Part shown: positions 16,106 through 23,160 of the stretch, one piece after another
Position numbering within the stretch: position 1 is the first letter of the stretch
Layout of the letters: each line of letters opens with the position of its first letter
NCBI GenBank assembly: GCA_003508755.1
Contig: DNTK01000089.1
Location: forward strand, 1 to 23,160
DNA: 23,160 bases
Direction: 5' to 3'
From: Bacteroidales bacterium
Lineage (GTDB): Bacteria > Bacteroidota > Bacteroidia > Bacteroidales > UBA10428
The notes under the pieces: generated by a model
Databases searched by the model: none
Seen by the model: only the letters and a program-made list of their open reading frames with translations
What the model was told of the DNA's origin: nothing
Program-made: the position numbers and the translations under genes

Positions 16106-16181
16106 TGATTGGTTTTAAGATAATACACTGTGGTATAAGATCAACCCATCTATTATGTTTCTTTTGTATGCGTGCAAGCTC

Positions 16182-17204
16182 TTAGAATAATGATTGTTCC
16201 TTTCCGAAATGATTTTTACCTAGGTGTTTATATGCATGCTCAGTAACTTCTCGTCCCCTGGGAGTTCGTTTTAAAAATCCCTCTTTGATAAGAAAAGGTT
16301 CATACACATCTTCGATAGTACCAGGATCCTCACCAATTGCTGTTCCGATAGTATTTAATCCTACGGGTCCCCCATTAAATTTATCAATAATAACGTTAAG
16401 AATTTTGTTATCCATCTCATCTAAACCAAGGTTATCGATATTCATCGATTCCAGGGCATACTTAGCAATTTTCTTCTCAATAAAACCATCACTTTTAACT
16501 TGAGCAAAATCGCGTACTCTTCGTAACAATGCATTAGCAATGCGAGGGGTACCGCGAGAACGACGGGCAATTTCCGAAGCTGCATTGCCATCGATAGGAA
16601 CATCGAGAATACGTGCCGATCGCTGAACAATATTGGAAAGTATTGCGGAATCGTAGTATTCCAAATGAGCTTTAATACCAAATCGGGATCGCAATGGGCT
16701 GGTAAGTAATCCTGCACGTGTTGTAGCACCAATGAGTGTAAAATTATTTAACGTTAGCTGTATACTGCGGGCGTTGGGTCCCTTATCGATCATGATATCA
16801 ATTTTAAAATCTTCCATCGCAGAATACAAAAACTCTTCTACCACGGGACTTAGACGGTGTATTTCGTCTATAAACAGAATATCTTTATCTTCTAAATTGG
16901 TGAGTATTCCAGCTAAGTCACCCGCCTTCTCCAGAACAGGACCTGAAGTAATTTTTATGTTAGAATCCAACTCGTTTGATATGATATTGGCCAAAGAAGT
17001 TTTACCCAATCCAGGAGGACCAGAAAGCAAAACATGATCAAGTGCTTCTTCGCGCATTAAGGCAGCCTTTACAAAAATATCAAGGTTTTCTGTTACGTTA
17101 GGTTGACCTCTGAATTCAGAAAAACTTTTAGGACGAATAATATTATCTTTCTCGAAATTTTCTCTGATTTGTTCCTGCCTAATATCAAACTCTTCTTTCA
17201 TCAT
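16182..17204 (-). CDS. ruvB: Holliday junction branch migration ATPase RuvB
   Basis: RuvB is the hexameric motor that, with RuvA, drives Holliday junction branch migration before RuvC cleavage. The 340-residue protein has Walker A GPPGLGKT (62-69), Walker B ILFIDEIH (109-116), sensor 1 GATTRAG (159-165) and the arginine-finger segment PLRSRFG (170-176). The C-terminal winged helix ends LKRTPRGREVTEHAYKHLG. Two adjacent ATGs (17204 and 17201) are possible starts. The preceding MORN-repeat gene ends two bases upstream, so ruvB is the last gene of a nadA-MORN-ruvB transcript. It converges on pheS across a 76-bp gap without a strong terminator. Confidence 0.98.
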   Translation of the reverse strand: MMKEEFDIRQEQIRENFEKDNIIRPKSFSEFRGQPNVTENLDIFVKAALMREEALDHVLLSGPPGLGKTSLANIISNELDSNIKITSGPVLEKAGDLAGILTNLEDKDILFIDEIHRLSPVVEEFLYSAMEDFKIDIMIDKGPNARSIQLTLNNFTLIGATTRAGLLTSPLRSRFGIKAHLEYYDSAILSNIVQRSARILDVPIDGNAASEIARRSRGTPRIANALLRRVRDFAQVKSDGFIEKKIAKYALESMNIDNLGLDEMDNKILNVIIDKFNGGPVGLNTIGTAIGEDPGTIEDVYEPFLIKEGFLKRTPRGREVTEHAYKHLGKNHFGKEQSLF

Positions 17205-17206
17205 CG

Positions 17207-18763
17207 CTAGTCTATTATTGTAGATGCTTCCGTGGGAAAATCAATCCGTATTCCATTGATTCGGTATTCCTGATTATTCTTGTAACTAATGGTTATAATT
17301 AATTCGCCAAATTCATTGAACTTTTTCCAATGCTTTTCACGAATACCGTTGTTGTAGAATTGTTCTTCTTTTAATGTTCCATCCGCAAAGAAATACCGGT
17401 GTTTTCCCTCGGCATTGCCCTGTACATAAGTTCCTTCAAAAGCCAATGTTCCATTATCGTGGTAGTGTTTCCATTTTCCATCCAGCAATCCGGTAACATA
17501 GGCACCCTCTGCACGATAATCATTAATAATCGTCCTCCATTTTCCTTCCTTTTCCCCATCAAAATATTCACCTTCTACCAAAATGTTTCCATAGATATCG
17601 TATTCATAATAAATTCCTTCTTCGCGTCCATTATAATATTCCTCCTCCTTCCAAAGTTCACCTGTTGGATAATACCATTTCCAGATTCCGGCATACTTTC
17701 CTTTTGAATATGTTCCCTCTTGCTCAACAGAGCCGTTTTCAAAAAAATATTTCCAATTTCCTTCCTTTCGATTATTCTCATACTTTCCTTTAGCTTTTAC
17801 TTTGCCATCGGGATAAAATGTTTCCCACTCGCCTGTGCGATATCCTTCGTTATTAATGATGCCTTTTTCGACAAGTTCCGAATTATCGTTATAAATAAGC
17901 GTAACAGTAACTTCTCCGGACCGATCAAACTTCTTGTGAATACCGACCGGTTTATCTTGAAGATAAGAACCTGTTGCTTTTATGGTACCATCCTCGTAAA
18001 ATTCCATTTGTTCAATTGACTCAATCTCGGCTTCGGTCACGGTTTCAATGAGTTTTCCATCGCGGTACAGTAGTGTCAGAACCAGCTTACCCTGTGGATC
18101 GTATTCTTTGTAATATCCATCCAGTAATCCATTTTCGTAGTAGCTTTCCTTTTTTAATCGAAAACCAGCATAAAATTCCTGCCACAATCCGTTCTTTTCA
18201 TTGTTCTGGTTGTATCTGTTCAGTTTTGTGCGTTCTTTTATGGATCCTTTACGGTAATTGAAAATAGTTATTAATCTGCCATCTTCGGCATATTCGTAAG
18301 AGTAACCTTCCCTTTTATTATTGGTGTAGTTGGCCTCTTCTTTAATTTTACCCGATGGGTAATAGTAGAAGGCAATTCCCTCGATTTTATCGTTTACATA
18401 GAGCTCTTTTGAACGAATATTTCCAATATACTGAGTAGGCTTCTCAAAAAACTTGATAAGATATCCGTTTTTATTGCCATTCAGGTAGCTAATCTTCGAT
18501 ACGGTATCGCCAACAAGATTATAAAATATCCAAATACTATCAAGCTGATGATTAGTCCGTGTACCCTCTGATTTTTTAACTCCGGTTGGATAGTAATTAA
18601 TCCAATACCCTTCTGGTTTTCCATTCATCAATTTTCCTTCACTTTGCAAGCTACCGTTGGGATAATAGATTTTATTGTAGCCATTAGGGTTTAAAGGTTT
18701 GGTTTGGGAATATCCAAAAATCAGGAAAAATAAAAGTGCAATAATGAAAATAGTACGTTTCAT
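17207..18763 (-). CDS. Exported MORN/YwqK-repeat protein
   Basis: The 518-residue protein has a signal peptide (MKRTIFIIALLFFLIFGYS-Q) and then only tandem repeats of about 21-24 residues through to about residue 500. Each resembles EGxWxxYYPxGxLxxEGxYxNGKx (for example GNWKYFFENGSVEQEGTYSKG, GIWKWYYPTGELWKEEEYYNG). This is the MORN-variant repeat grouped with YwqK; databases often call such proteins antitoxins of YwqJK modules, but there is no toxin gene here and the protein is exported, so that name would mislead. The fold is probably an elongated beta structure for binding. Function is unknown. It abuts nadA with no gap and ruvB with two bases, so it is cotranscribed with two unrelated housekeeping genes. 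Confidence 0.85.
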   Translation of the reverse strand: MKRTIFIIALLFFLIFGYSQTKPLNPNGYNKIYYPNGSLQSEGKLMNGKPEGYWINYYPTGVKKSEGTRTNHQLDSIWIFYNLVGDTVSKISYLNGNKNGYLIKFFEKPTQYIGNIRSKELYVNDKIEGIAFYYYPSGKIKEEANYTNNKREGYSYEYAEDGRLITIFNYRKGSIKERTKLNRYNQNNEKNGLWQEFYAGFRLKKESYYENGLLDGYYKEYDPQGKLVLTLLYRDGKLIETVTEAEIESIEQMEFYEDGTIKATGSYLQDKPVGIHKKFDRSGEVTVTLIYNDNSELVEKGIINNEGYRTGEWETFYPDGKVKAKGKYENNRKEGNWKYFFENGSVEQEGTYSKGKYAGIWKWYYPTGELWKEEEYYNGREEGIYYEYDIYGNILVEGEYFDGEKEGKWRTIINDYRAEGAYVTGLLDGKWKHYHDNGTLAFEGTYVQGNAEGKHRYFFADGTLKEEQFYNNGIREKHWKKFNEFGELIITISYKNNQEYRINGIRIDFPTEASTIID

Positions 18764-19759
18764 TTATAGTCCTAACTTTTCTGAGATTTCGAGCATTCTT
18801 CTAATGGGTGTTTCGGCCTTTTTACGAATGGTTTCATCCATTATTATTTCAGGAGACTCAAATTTTAATGCATTGTATATTTTCTCCATTGTATTCAGCT
18901 TCATAAAATTGCAATCGTTACATCCACAAGTTGAATCTTTGGGGGGCGCGGGTATAAATGTCTTTTGGGGACATTTTTTTACCATTTGGTGCAAGATACC
19001 AGATTCTGTGGCAACAATGTAACTGTTTGCATCATCATTCTGAACAAATTTCAACAACGCAGCTGTAGACCCTATAAACTCAGAAACCAGCAGTATCGGT
19101 TTCTGGCATTCCGGGTGTGCAATGATTTTAGCTTCAGGATTTTCTTTTTTTAGGTCCAGAATACGTTCCAATGAAAACTCTTCGTGTACATGACAGGCAC
19201 CATCCCATATCAGCATTTCTCGTCCGGTCTTACTTTTAATGTAGTTACCCAGATTTCGATCCGGAGCAAAAATTATCTTTTCATCTTTTGGTAAACTTTC
19301 AACAATCTGCAAGGCATTTGTTGATGTACAAATAATATCGGTAAGCGCTTTTATATCAGCCGAACAATTAATATAACTTATTACTGTATGGTCGGGATGT
19401 TCCTCACGAAATTTCTTAAATTTCGCAGGTGGACAACTATCTGCTAATGAACATCCGGCTTTCATATCAGGGATAAGAACCTTTTTGGCAGGACAGAGAA
19501 TTTTTGCTGTTTCGCCCATAAAATGTACACCGCTAAAAAGTATTATATCTGCCGTAGTTCTGGAAGCTTCCTGGGCAAGGGCTAAACTATCACCAATAAA
19601 GTGGGCAATATCCTGGATATTTCCGGTTTGATAATAGTGAGCAAGTATTACAGCATTCTTTTCCTCACAAAGCTTTTGTATTTCTTTGGGTAAATCAAGA
19701 TCTTTATCAACTTCAAGGTTTAAAAATCCAAATTCTTTGATATCCGATTCTTTAAACAT
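18764..19759 (-). CDS. nadA: Quinolinate synthase A
   Basis: NadA condenses iminoaspartate with dihydroxyacetone phosphate to quinolinate, the second step of de novo NAD synthesis, using a [4Fe-4S] cluster. The 331-residue protein shows ILAHYYQ (38-44), GDSLALAQEA, PDMKAGCSLADSCP with cluster Cys C103, GACHVHEEF with C189, HPECQKP (215-221) and CGCNDCNFMKLNTMEKI with C278, C280 and C283, one of which is the third cluster ligand. nadB and nadC are absent from the window. The stop codon abuts the ATG of the MORN-repeat gene. Upstream lies the unusual 466-bp spacer; a partial -7 box (TATATTTA at 19770-19777) is the only promoter hint. Confidence 0.97.
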   Translation of the reverse strand: MFKESDIKEFGFLNLEVDKDLDLPKEIQKLCEEKNAVILAHYYQTGNIQDIAHFIGDSLALAQEASRTTADIILFSGVHFMGETAKILCPAKKVLIPDMKAGCSLADSCPPAKFKKFREEHPDHTVISYINCSADIKALTDIICTSTNALQIVESLPKDEKIIFAPDRNLGNYIKSKTGREMLIWDGACHVHEEFSLERILDLKKENPEAKIIAHPECQKPILLVSEFIGSTAALLKFVQNDDANSYIVATESGILHQMVKKCPQKTFIPAPPKDSTCGCNDCNFMKLNTMEKIYNALKFESPEIIMDETIRKKAETPIRRMLEISEKLGL

Positions 19760-19812
19760 AAAATAATAATAAATATAGGTTTAATTAAATAAACTATGAT
19801 GATGATAATAGG

Positions 19813-20166
19813 CTGTTAATTCTGTTAGTTATTTTTTCGCTATTCACTTTGATTTTTATAACCAATAGTTCATTAACAACCCAATTAACAATTATTGACC
19901 TACAAAAATACTGAAAATCATGATTTTCTTCTAATAATTAACAGCTTGTTAATAGTGTAAGCCCGGAAAACTTTTTGAGTTATTAACAGCAACATACTGT
20001 TAAAAACCATGCTAAAAAATCAGAATTATTTCTAACAAATTTCACTTTGAAAAATGAATAGGATATTATATACAGATCAAAAAACTAAAAAGTCAAGAGT
20101 TTTCTTTGAGAAATTTTCGAAGCTTATAAACAATGTTTTAACATCTTATTCGAAAGCATATGTTAA
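19813..20166. repeat. Cluster of TTAACA/TGTTAA motifs
   Basis: Exact TTAACA or TGTTAA hexamers occur at 19814, 19873, 19885, 19938, 19947, 19983, 19998, 20138 and 20161 (start positions), with near variants at 19824 and 20033. Neighbouring copies form perfect inverted repeats: ATTAACA-GCT-TGTTAAT (19937-19953), TTAACAG-7 nt-CTGTTAA (19983-20003) and TTAACAT-15 nt-ATGTTAA (20138-20166). For random DNA about 70% AT I estimate well under two by chance. The best copy, TTATTAACA (19980-19988), differs from the E. coli DnaA box TTATCCACA at two positions. Confidence 0.6.
19913..19928. repeat. Perfect 16-bp palindrome GAAAATCATGATTTTC
   Basis: Each half mirrors the other with no spacer. It lies inside the TTAACA cluster, 9 bp before the ATTAACA-GCT-TGTTAAT repeat. 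Without GC-rich arms or a following T-run it is a poor terminator, so a dimeric DNA-binding site is likelier (inference). Confidence 0.5.
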
Positions 20167-20191
20167 TAGATAAAATTGATCAGCTTTTTTC

Positions 20192-20199
20192 TATCTTCG
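20192..20199 (+). promoter_or_regulatory. Possible -7 box of rpiB (TATCTTCG)
   Basis: TATCTTCG matches TAnnTTTG except for one base and lies 26 bp before the rpiB ATG. No TTG is found 19 nt upstream, so the call is weak. Confidence 0.3.
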
Positions 20200-20225
20200 T
20201 CATCAAAATATAAAGTCTAAAAACA

Positions 20226-20660
20226 ATGAACATAGCTATTGCCAGCGATCATGCAGGGGTTGACATGAAAGCAGAACTTGTAAATTTTATACAAGGTATG
20301 GGTCACCAGGTTAGAGATTTTGGTCCGGACACAACCGACAGCGTCGATTACCCCGACTTTGCACATCCGCTCGCAAAGGCTGTTGAAAAAGGAGAGTTTG
20401 ATCTGGGTTTTGCTCTGTGTGGCAGTGGAAATGGCATTAACATGACGGTTAATAAACACCAGGGTATTCGCTCTGCCCTTTGCTGGACCGTGGAAATTTC
20501 TAAACTGGCACGTGAGCATAATAATGCCAACATTTGTGCTATGCCTGCAAGGTTTATTTCTCTGGATACAGCCAAAGAAATTACTGAAGTTTTTTTGAAT
20601 ACCGATTTCGAAGGTGGCAGACATGAACGCCGGGTAGGTAAAATAGCCTGCGGCGATTAA
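20226..20660 (+). CDS. rpiB: Ribose 5-phosphate isomerase B
   Basis: RpiB interconverts ribulose 5-phosphate and ribose 5-phosphate in the non-oxidative pentose phosphate pathway. The 144-residue protein belongs to the RpiB/LacAB family: N-terminal IAIASDHAG (3-11) with D8 and H9, DYPDFAHPLA (41-50), the active-site loop ALCGSGNGINMTVNK (63-77) with C65 as catalytic base, REHNNANIC (96-104) and the phosphate-binding GGRHERRVGKI near the end. The LacA/LacB subunits of galactose-6-phosphate isomerase are relatives, but the stand-alone gene and the Cys favour RpiB. The stop TAA (20658-20660) overlaps the stop codon of the convergent VanZ-like gene. Confidence 0.96.
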   Translation: MNIAIASDHAGVDMKAELVNFIQGMGHQVRDFGPDTTDSVDYPDFAHPLAKAVEKGEFDLGFALCGSGNGINMTVNKHQGIRSALCWTVEISKLAREHNNANICAMPARFISLDTAKEITEVFLNTDFEGGRHERRVGKIACGD

Positions 20661-21061
20661 TTCCCAGCTTTTTTAATTCGGAGTGTAGCTGTCATCTTCC
20701 GACCAAGAAAAAAATAGGCGAGGAATCCCAAAATAATTCCTGCGACATCGGAAAGTAAATCATATACATTGCCATATCTGCCGGGAATAAAAGCATGTTG
20801 AATATATTCCGAAAGTGCCGCAAATGCTAAACCAATTGCGCTAAATAAGAGTGCTGCCTTGTAAAGGTTTCGGCCAGCCACTTCAGAATCAAATGCATAC
20901 ACAAAACTTAGTATGGCAAACATAACTCCGTGCACCAGCTTATCTGCATGAGGAAAATCCAGCATACCTGTTTTTGGCAATCCGCTGGATGGGCTAAACA
21001 ACAAATACACCATGATAACAAACCAAATAATGGTTTTGTAATATGTTTTCAGGACCATCAT
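20657..21061 (-). CDS. VanZ-family small membrane protein
   Basis: The 134-residue protein has about four hydrophobic helices. The VanZ-like conserved polar pattern is present: HADKLVHGVMF (38-48), then SEYIQHAFIPGRYGNVYDLLSDVAG, where Glu, Gln, Arg and two Asp recur. VanZ itself gives low-level teicoplanin resistance, but most relatives have no known function and no vancomycin-type cluster is here. Two ATGs (21061 and 21058) could start it. It lies 26 bp after the MDR oxidoreductase on the same strand and may be cotranscribed. Its stop overlaps that of rpiB within a shared TTAA. Confidence 0.82.
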   Translation of the reverse strand: MMVLKTYYKTIIWFVIMVYLLFSPSSGLPKTGMLDFPHADKLVHGVMFAILSFVYAFDSEVAGRNLYKAALLFSAIGLAFAALSEYIQHAFIPGRYGNVYDLLSDVAGIILGFLAYFFLGRKMTATLRIKKAGN

Positions 21062-21087
21062 CTGGTGCGAATATAGTATAAAGAATT

Positions 21088-22056
21088 TTACCCATTGATA
21101 ACCACAACCGTTTTACCCATGGTTTTTCCTTTACCCAGCTGCTCAATAGCCTCGGGGGTTTTTTCTAAAGGGAAAGTGTTACCAACAAATGGCTTAAATA
21201 TTCCCTGATTGTAAAATTCGATAAGTTTATCGATGCCCTTGTTTGGTTTATGCATGAGTAATTTCAGCTTTTTATTGGGGCTTATAATACTTCCAAAAGC
21301 TGCAAATAGAAAAACCTTTAATGTAGAACCTCCGACCATAACAAGTACACCGTCTTTTTTCAGGGAGCGCTTATAAGCACTGGCTTTTCGAAACACTTTG
21401 TTATCGATAACAAGGTCCCATTTTTTACCAAGTCTTGAAAAATCCTGTTGTTTGTAATCCAACACTTCGTCGGCACCCAATGATTTCATAAGGTCGAGTT
21501 TTTGAGAAGAATCCACACCAGTAACTTTAACTCCAAGATGCTTTAAAATGGGAATGCCTATAGTACCAACACCACCACCAGCTCCGTTTATAAGAACTGT
21601 ATGTCCTGGTTGAAGTTGCAAATAATCAAAAAAGGCCTGATAGGCCAGCACCCCGGCATGGGGTAGGGCAGCAGCCTCTTCGAAGCTCATGTTTTCCGGA
21701 ATAATAGCTAACTCTTTTTCCTTAGCACGGGTAAACTCTGCAAAACCTCCAAAATTGCCACCCGACAAATCGCCGAAAACACGATCACCCACTTTAAGGT
21801 TTTTAATGTTTATTCCTACTTCCTCAACAATGCCGGCTACATCACAACCCAGTATTTTGGCTTTTTTGGGTTTGAATAAGCCAAACATCATTCTTATAAG
21901 CAAAGGTTTTCCATGTACCAAACCCCAATCCCAGTCGTTAACTCCGGCAGCTTTGGTTTTTATCAGAACCTCGTCATCATTGGGAGTAGGGCGCTCAACT
22001 TCGGTAAGCTTTAGTTGGCTGGTTCCTCCGTACTTGTTGTAGGTAATGGCTTTCAT
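21088..22056 (-). CDS. Zinc-independent MDR-family NAD(P)-dependent oxidoreductase (quinone reductase-like)
   Basis: This medium-chain dehydrogenase/reductase has 322 residues from the ATG at 22056. The GroES-like N-domain begins MKAITYNKYGG and holds GCDVAGIVEEVG (70-81). The Rossmann motif is INGAGGGVGTIGIPILKHLG (156-175), followed by VTGVDSSQKLDLMKSLGADEVLDY. The catalytic and structural zinc ligands of alcohol dehydrogenases are missing, as in quinone oxidoreductase-like members, so a reductase acting on quinones or enones is expected; the substrate is unknown. A longer frame starts at 22098, overlapping the stop of the upstream gene as ATGA and adding 14 residues not typical of the family. 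Coupling through that overlap cannot be excluded. Confidence 0.9.
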   Translation of the reverse strand: MKAITYNKYGGTSQLKLTEVERPTPNDDEVLIKTKAAGVNDWDWGLVHGKPLLIRMMFGLFKPKKAKILGCDVAGIVEEVGINIKNLKVGDRVFGDLSGGNFGGFAEFTRAKEKELAIIPENMSFEEAAALPHAGVLAYQAFFDYLQLQPGHTVLINGAGGGVGTIGIPILKHLGVKVTGVDSSQKLDLMKSLGADEVLDYKQQDFSRLGKKWDLVIDNKVFRKASAYKRSLKKDGVLVMVGGSTLKVFLFAAFGSIISPNKKLKLLMHKPNKGIDKLIEFYNQGIFKPFVGNTFPLEKTPEAIEQLGKGKTMGKTVVVING

Positions 22057-22094
22057 GGGTTTAGTAGGTTGAATACACGTAATTACATTATAGT

Positions 22095-22934
22095 TCATCC
22101 AAAGGCGATTCCGACATTTAGGCTTACTGACAGAACAAATCCATTACCATCAATGGTTTTGCTTGAGCGATAAATATTATTATTATTGTCAATATGAAAA
22201 TATGCTTCTGTTTTTGTACCAAAAATATACCCGGGAGACAGGACCAACTCTAAGGCAATTACCTTAAATGCAACAGATTGATAACCAACATCAAATGACA
22301 GCATATTGAGCTTTTCGTTAATAGTATAGCTATTTCTTTCTCTTTCGCTTGTATCCAATATTGAAAAAGACTTTTCTGTACGGTAAAACCCCAAGCTTGC
22401 GCCTAAATGAACACCTTCAGGAATATCAGTTCCCGAAATATCTAAATAATATCTTGCACCAAAACGGTAGAAATTATTTATTTTTTCAGAATGTTTAAAA
22501 TCTCCAATTTGAAATCTAACCGAATAACCCCCAAACTCACTCATCCAACTATCTTTAGCATCTTCACCAGATTCACTGGATTCCTTGCCCAGACCAAAAA
22601 CAAAAAATGCTGAGATATTATTGTTCAATACTCTCTCATACATAAATGAAGGGTGAGAAATTATATAACTTAAAGCGTCTGTTTTTAATATGTTTTTGGA
22701 AGTAAAAACAATTCTCTCTCTGTTTATTATTGAATCAACATCAACTTTTTTTAATGATGTATTAACTACATTACGATTAATGGTTGTTTTAAAATACACG
22801 GATGTACTATCTTCATTGGTTATTTTGCCACGAATTTTTGTACCATCTTTTCTAATAATTATATCCTGGGAAAAGGAGTTAAGAAATGTAAAAATTGTTA
22901 ACAATAGAAATATGAAAACTTTCATCATAAACAT
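22095..22934 (-). CDS. Putative outer-membrane beta-barrel protein, function unknown
   Basis: I do not recognise the family. The 279-residue frame has three possible ATGs (22934, 22928, 22925) before a signal peptide (MKVFIFLLLTIFTFLNSFS-Q). After it comes a short strand-rich segment, IIIRKDGTKIRGKITNEDSTSVYFKTTINRNVVNTSLKKVDVDSI, like small domains seen at the N-termini of other exported Bacteroidota proteins. The remainder alternates polar and hydrophobic residues (YSVRFQIGDF, YRFGARYYLDISG, VHLGASLGFYR, LSVSLNVGIAFG), as in an 8-12-stranded barrel, and it ends with an aromatic close to the C-terminus. It has its own promoter and precedes the MDR oxidoreductase with an ATGA-type overlap if that gene begins at 22098. 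Confidence 0.75.
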   Translation of the reverse strand: MFMMKVFIFLLLTIFTFLNSFSQDIIIRKDGTKIRGKITNEDSTSVYFKTTINRNVVNTSLKKVDVDSIINRERIVFTSKNILKTDALSYIISHPSFMYERVLNNNISAFFVFGLGKESSESGEDAKDSWMSEFGGYSVRFQIGDFKHSEKINNFYRFGARYYLDISGTDIPEGVHLGASLGFYRTEKSFSILDTSERERNSYTINEKLNMLSFDVGYQSVAFKVIALELVLSPGYIFGTKTEAYFHIDNNNNIYRSSKTIDGNGFVLSVSLNVGIAFG

Positions 22935-22964
22935 GAATTACACATGAGACAATAAATTATTGGC

Positions 22965-22994
22965 TAAATATAATGGTTTGTTAATTCTTTTCAA
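22965..22994 (-). promoter_or_regulatory. Promoter upstream of the putative beta-barrel gene
   Basis: On the minus strand, TTG (22992-22994), exactly 19 nt, then TATATTTA (22965-22972), one mismatch from TTG-N19-TAnnTTTG. The predicted start leaves a leader of about 25-30 nt. Confidence 0.6.
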
Positions 22995-23029
22995 TTAAAC
23001 TATCGGGTAATGATAAAAATCTAGTCAAA

Positions 23030-23158
23030 TTATTTATTTAAAACTCCCTCACATGGATATCTGAAAATCTTGCCATCCAGTTCAGCCTCGATAAAGTATA
23101 AAATATTTTTCGCCATTTTTTCCTCCAGGCGGAGAGAATAAACATACTTATTGGTTTC
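23030..23158 (-). CDS. C-terminal tail of an unrecognised gene (partial)
   Basis: An open minus-strand frame enters from the right edge and ends with TAA at 23030-23032. It encodes ETNKYVYSLRLEEKMAKN followed by ILYFIEAELDGKIFRYPCEG and VLNK. Codon and amino-acid use is like that of the neighbouring genes, and the frame with this composition is the more gene-like of the two open minus-strand frames. Only 42 residues are visible, and no family can be named. Confidence 0.5.
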   Translation of the reverse strand, partial: ETNKYVYSLRLEEKMAKNILYFIEAELDGKIFRYPCEGVLNK

Positions 23159-23160
23159 TC

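Larger units (their letters stand above)
19760..20225. other. AT-rich 466-bp divergent spacer between nadA and rpiB
   Basis: No credible coding region or structured RNA is seen. The spacer holds an array of TTAACA motifs, a perfect 16-bp palindrome, and two copies of TTCACTTTGA (19843-19852 and 20041-20050). Both flanking genes point away, so it must contain promoters for each, but it is longer than any other gap here. Its build (AT-rich, repeated short asymmetric motifs, palindromes) resembles a replication origin or a multi-site regulatory region; neither is proven. Confidence 0.5.

Noticed and set aside
16106..16181. Terminator between convergent pheS and ruvB
   Set aside because: No convincing GC hairpin followed by T-run could be found.
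17207..18763. Toxin-antitoxin module (YwqJK type)
   Set aside because: No toxin-like gene is adjacent and the repeat protein has a signal peptide.
20509..20514. CACGTG in rpiB, and similar hexamers at about 3115 and 16714
   Set aside because: Flanking bases do not follow the parS consensus (few or no matches outside the core), unlike the three sites reported.

Overview
The window looks like a chromosomal segment of a Bacteroidota bacterium, most likely Bacteroidales/Marinilabiliales-like (inference). The clues are: AT-rich DNA with K/I/N/E-rich proteins; almost no Shine-Dalgarno sequences; promoters of the Bacteroidota type (TTG, 19 nt, then TAnnTTTG); signal peptides ending in A/S-Q; and a cluster of ATP-binding protein, ybeY, mnmG and uvrC. 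It is mostly core housekeeping DNA. I see no transposase, phage gene, CRISPR array, tRNA or rRNA.

Left region (1-5745): polA (minus strand, C-terminal end outside the window), a bidirectional terminator, a small ArsR-type regulator, a divergent long-chain polyprenyl diphosphate synthase, and uvrC. Three sequences close to the 16-bp ParB-binding site parS lie at 79-94, 719-734 and 5721-5736. The last is in the uvrC/mnmG gap.

Centre-left (5746-8503): a minus-strand operon, HATPase anti-sigma-type kinase > ybeY > mnmG (> uvrC), behind a well-spaced promoter. It joins rRNA maturation, tRNA wobble modification and excision repair.

Centre (8590-14361): a tightly overlapping minus-strand operon, MOP-family flippase > dUTPase > sugar nucleotidyltransferase > TPR lipoprotein > EnvC-like degenerate LytM protein. 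It suggests an envelope or peptidoglycan-division module with dut embedded in it. Divergent from it are an exported cyclophilin and pheS (plus strand).

Right (16182-19759): a second minus-strand operon, nadA > exported MORN/YwqK-repeat protein > ruvB, with 0-2 bp gaps. The 466-bp spacer 19760-20225 is unusual. It carries eight or more TTAACA/TGTTAA motifs, three of the pairs being perfect inverted repeats, plus a perfect 16-bp palindrome. Together with the parS-like sites it could mark an origin-proximal or regulator-binding region.

Far right: rpiB (plus), then a minus-strand group of a putative outer-membrane beta-barrel protein, a zinc-free MDR oxidoreductase and a VanZ-like membrane protein. 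The C-terminal tail of an unrecognised gene lies at the window edge.
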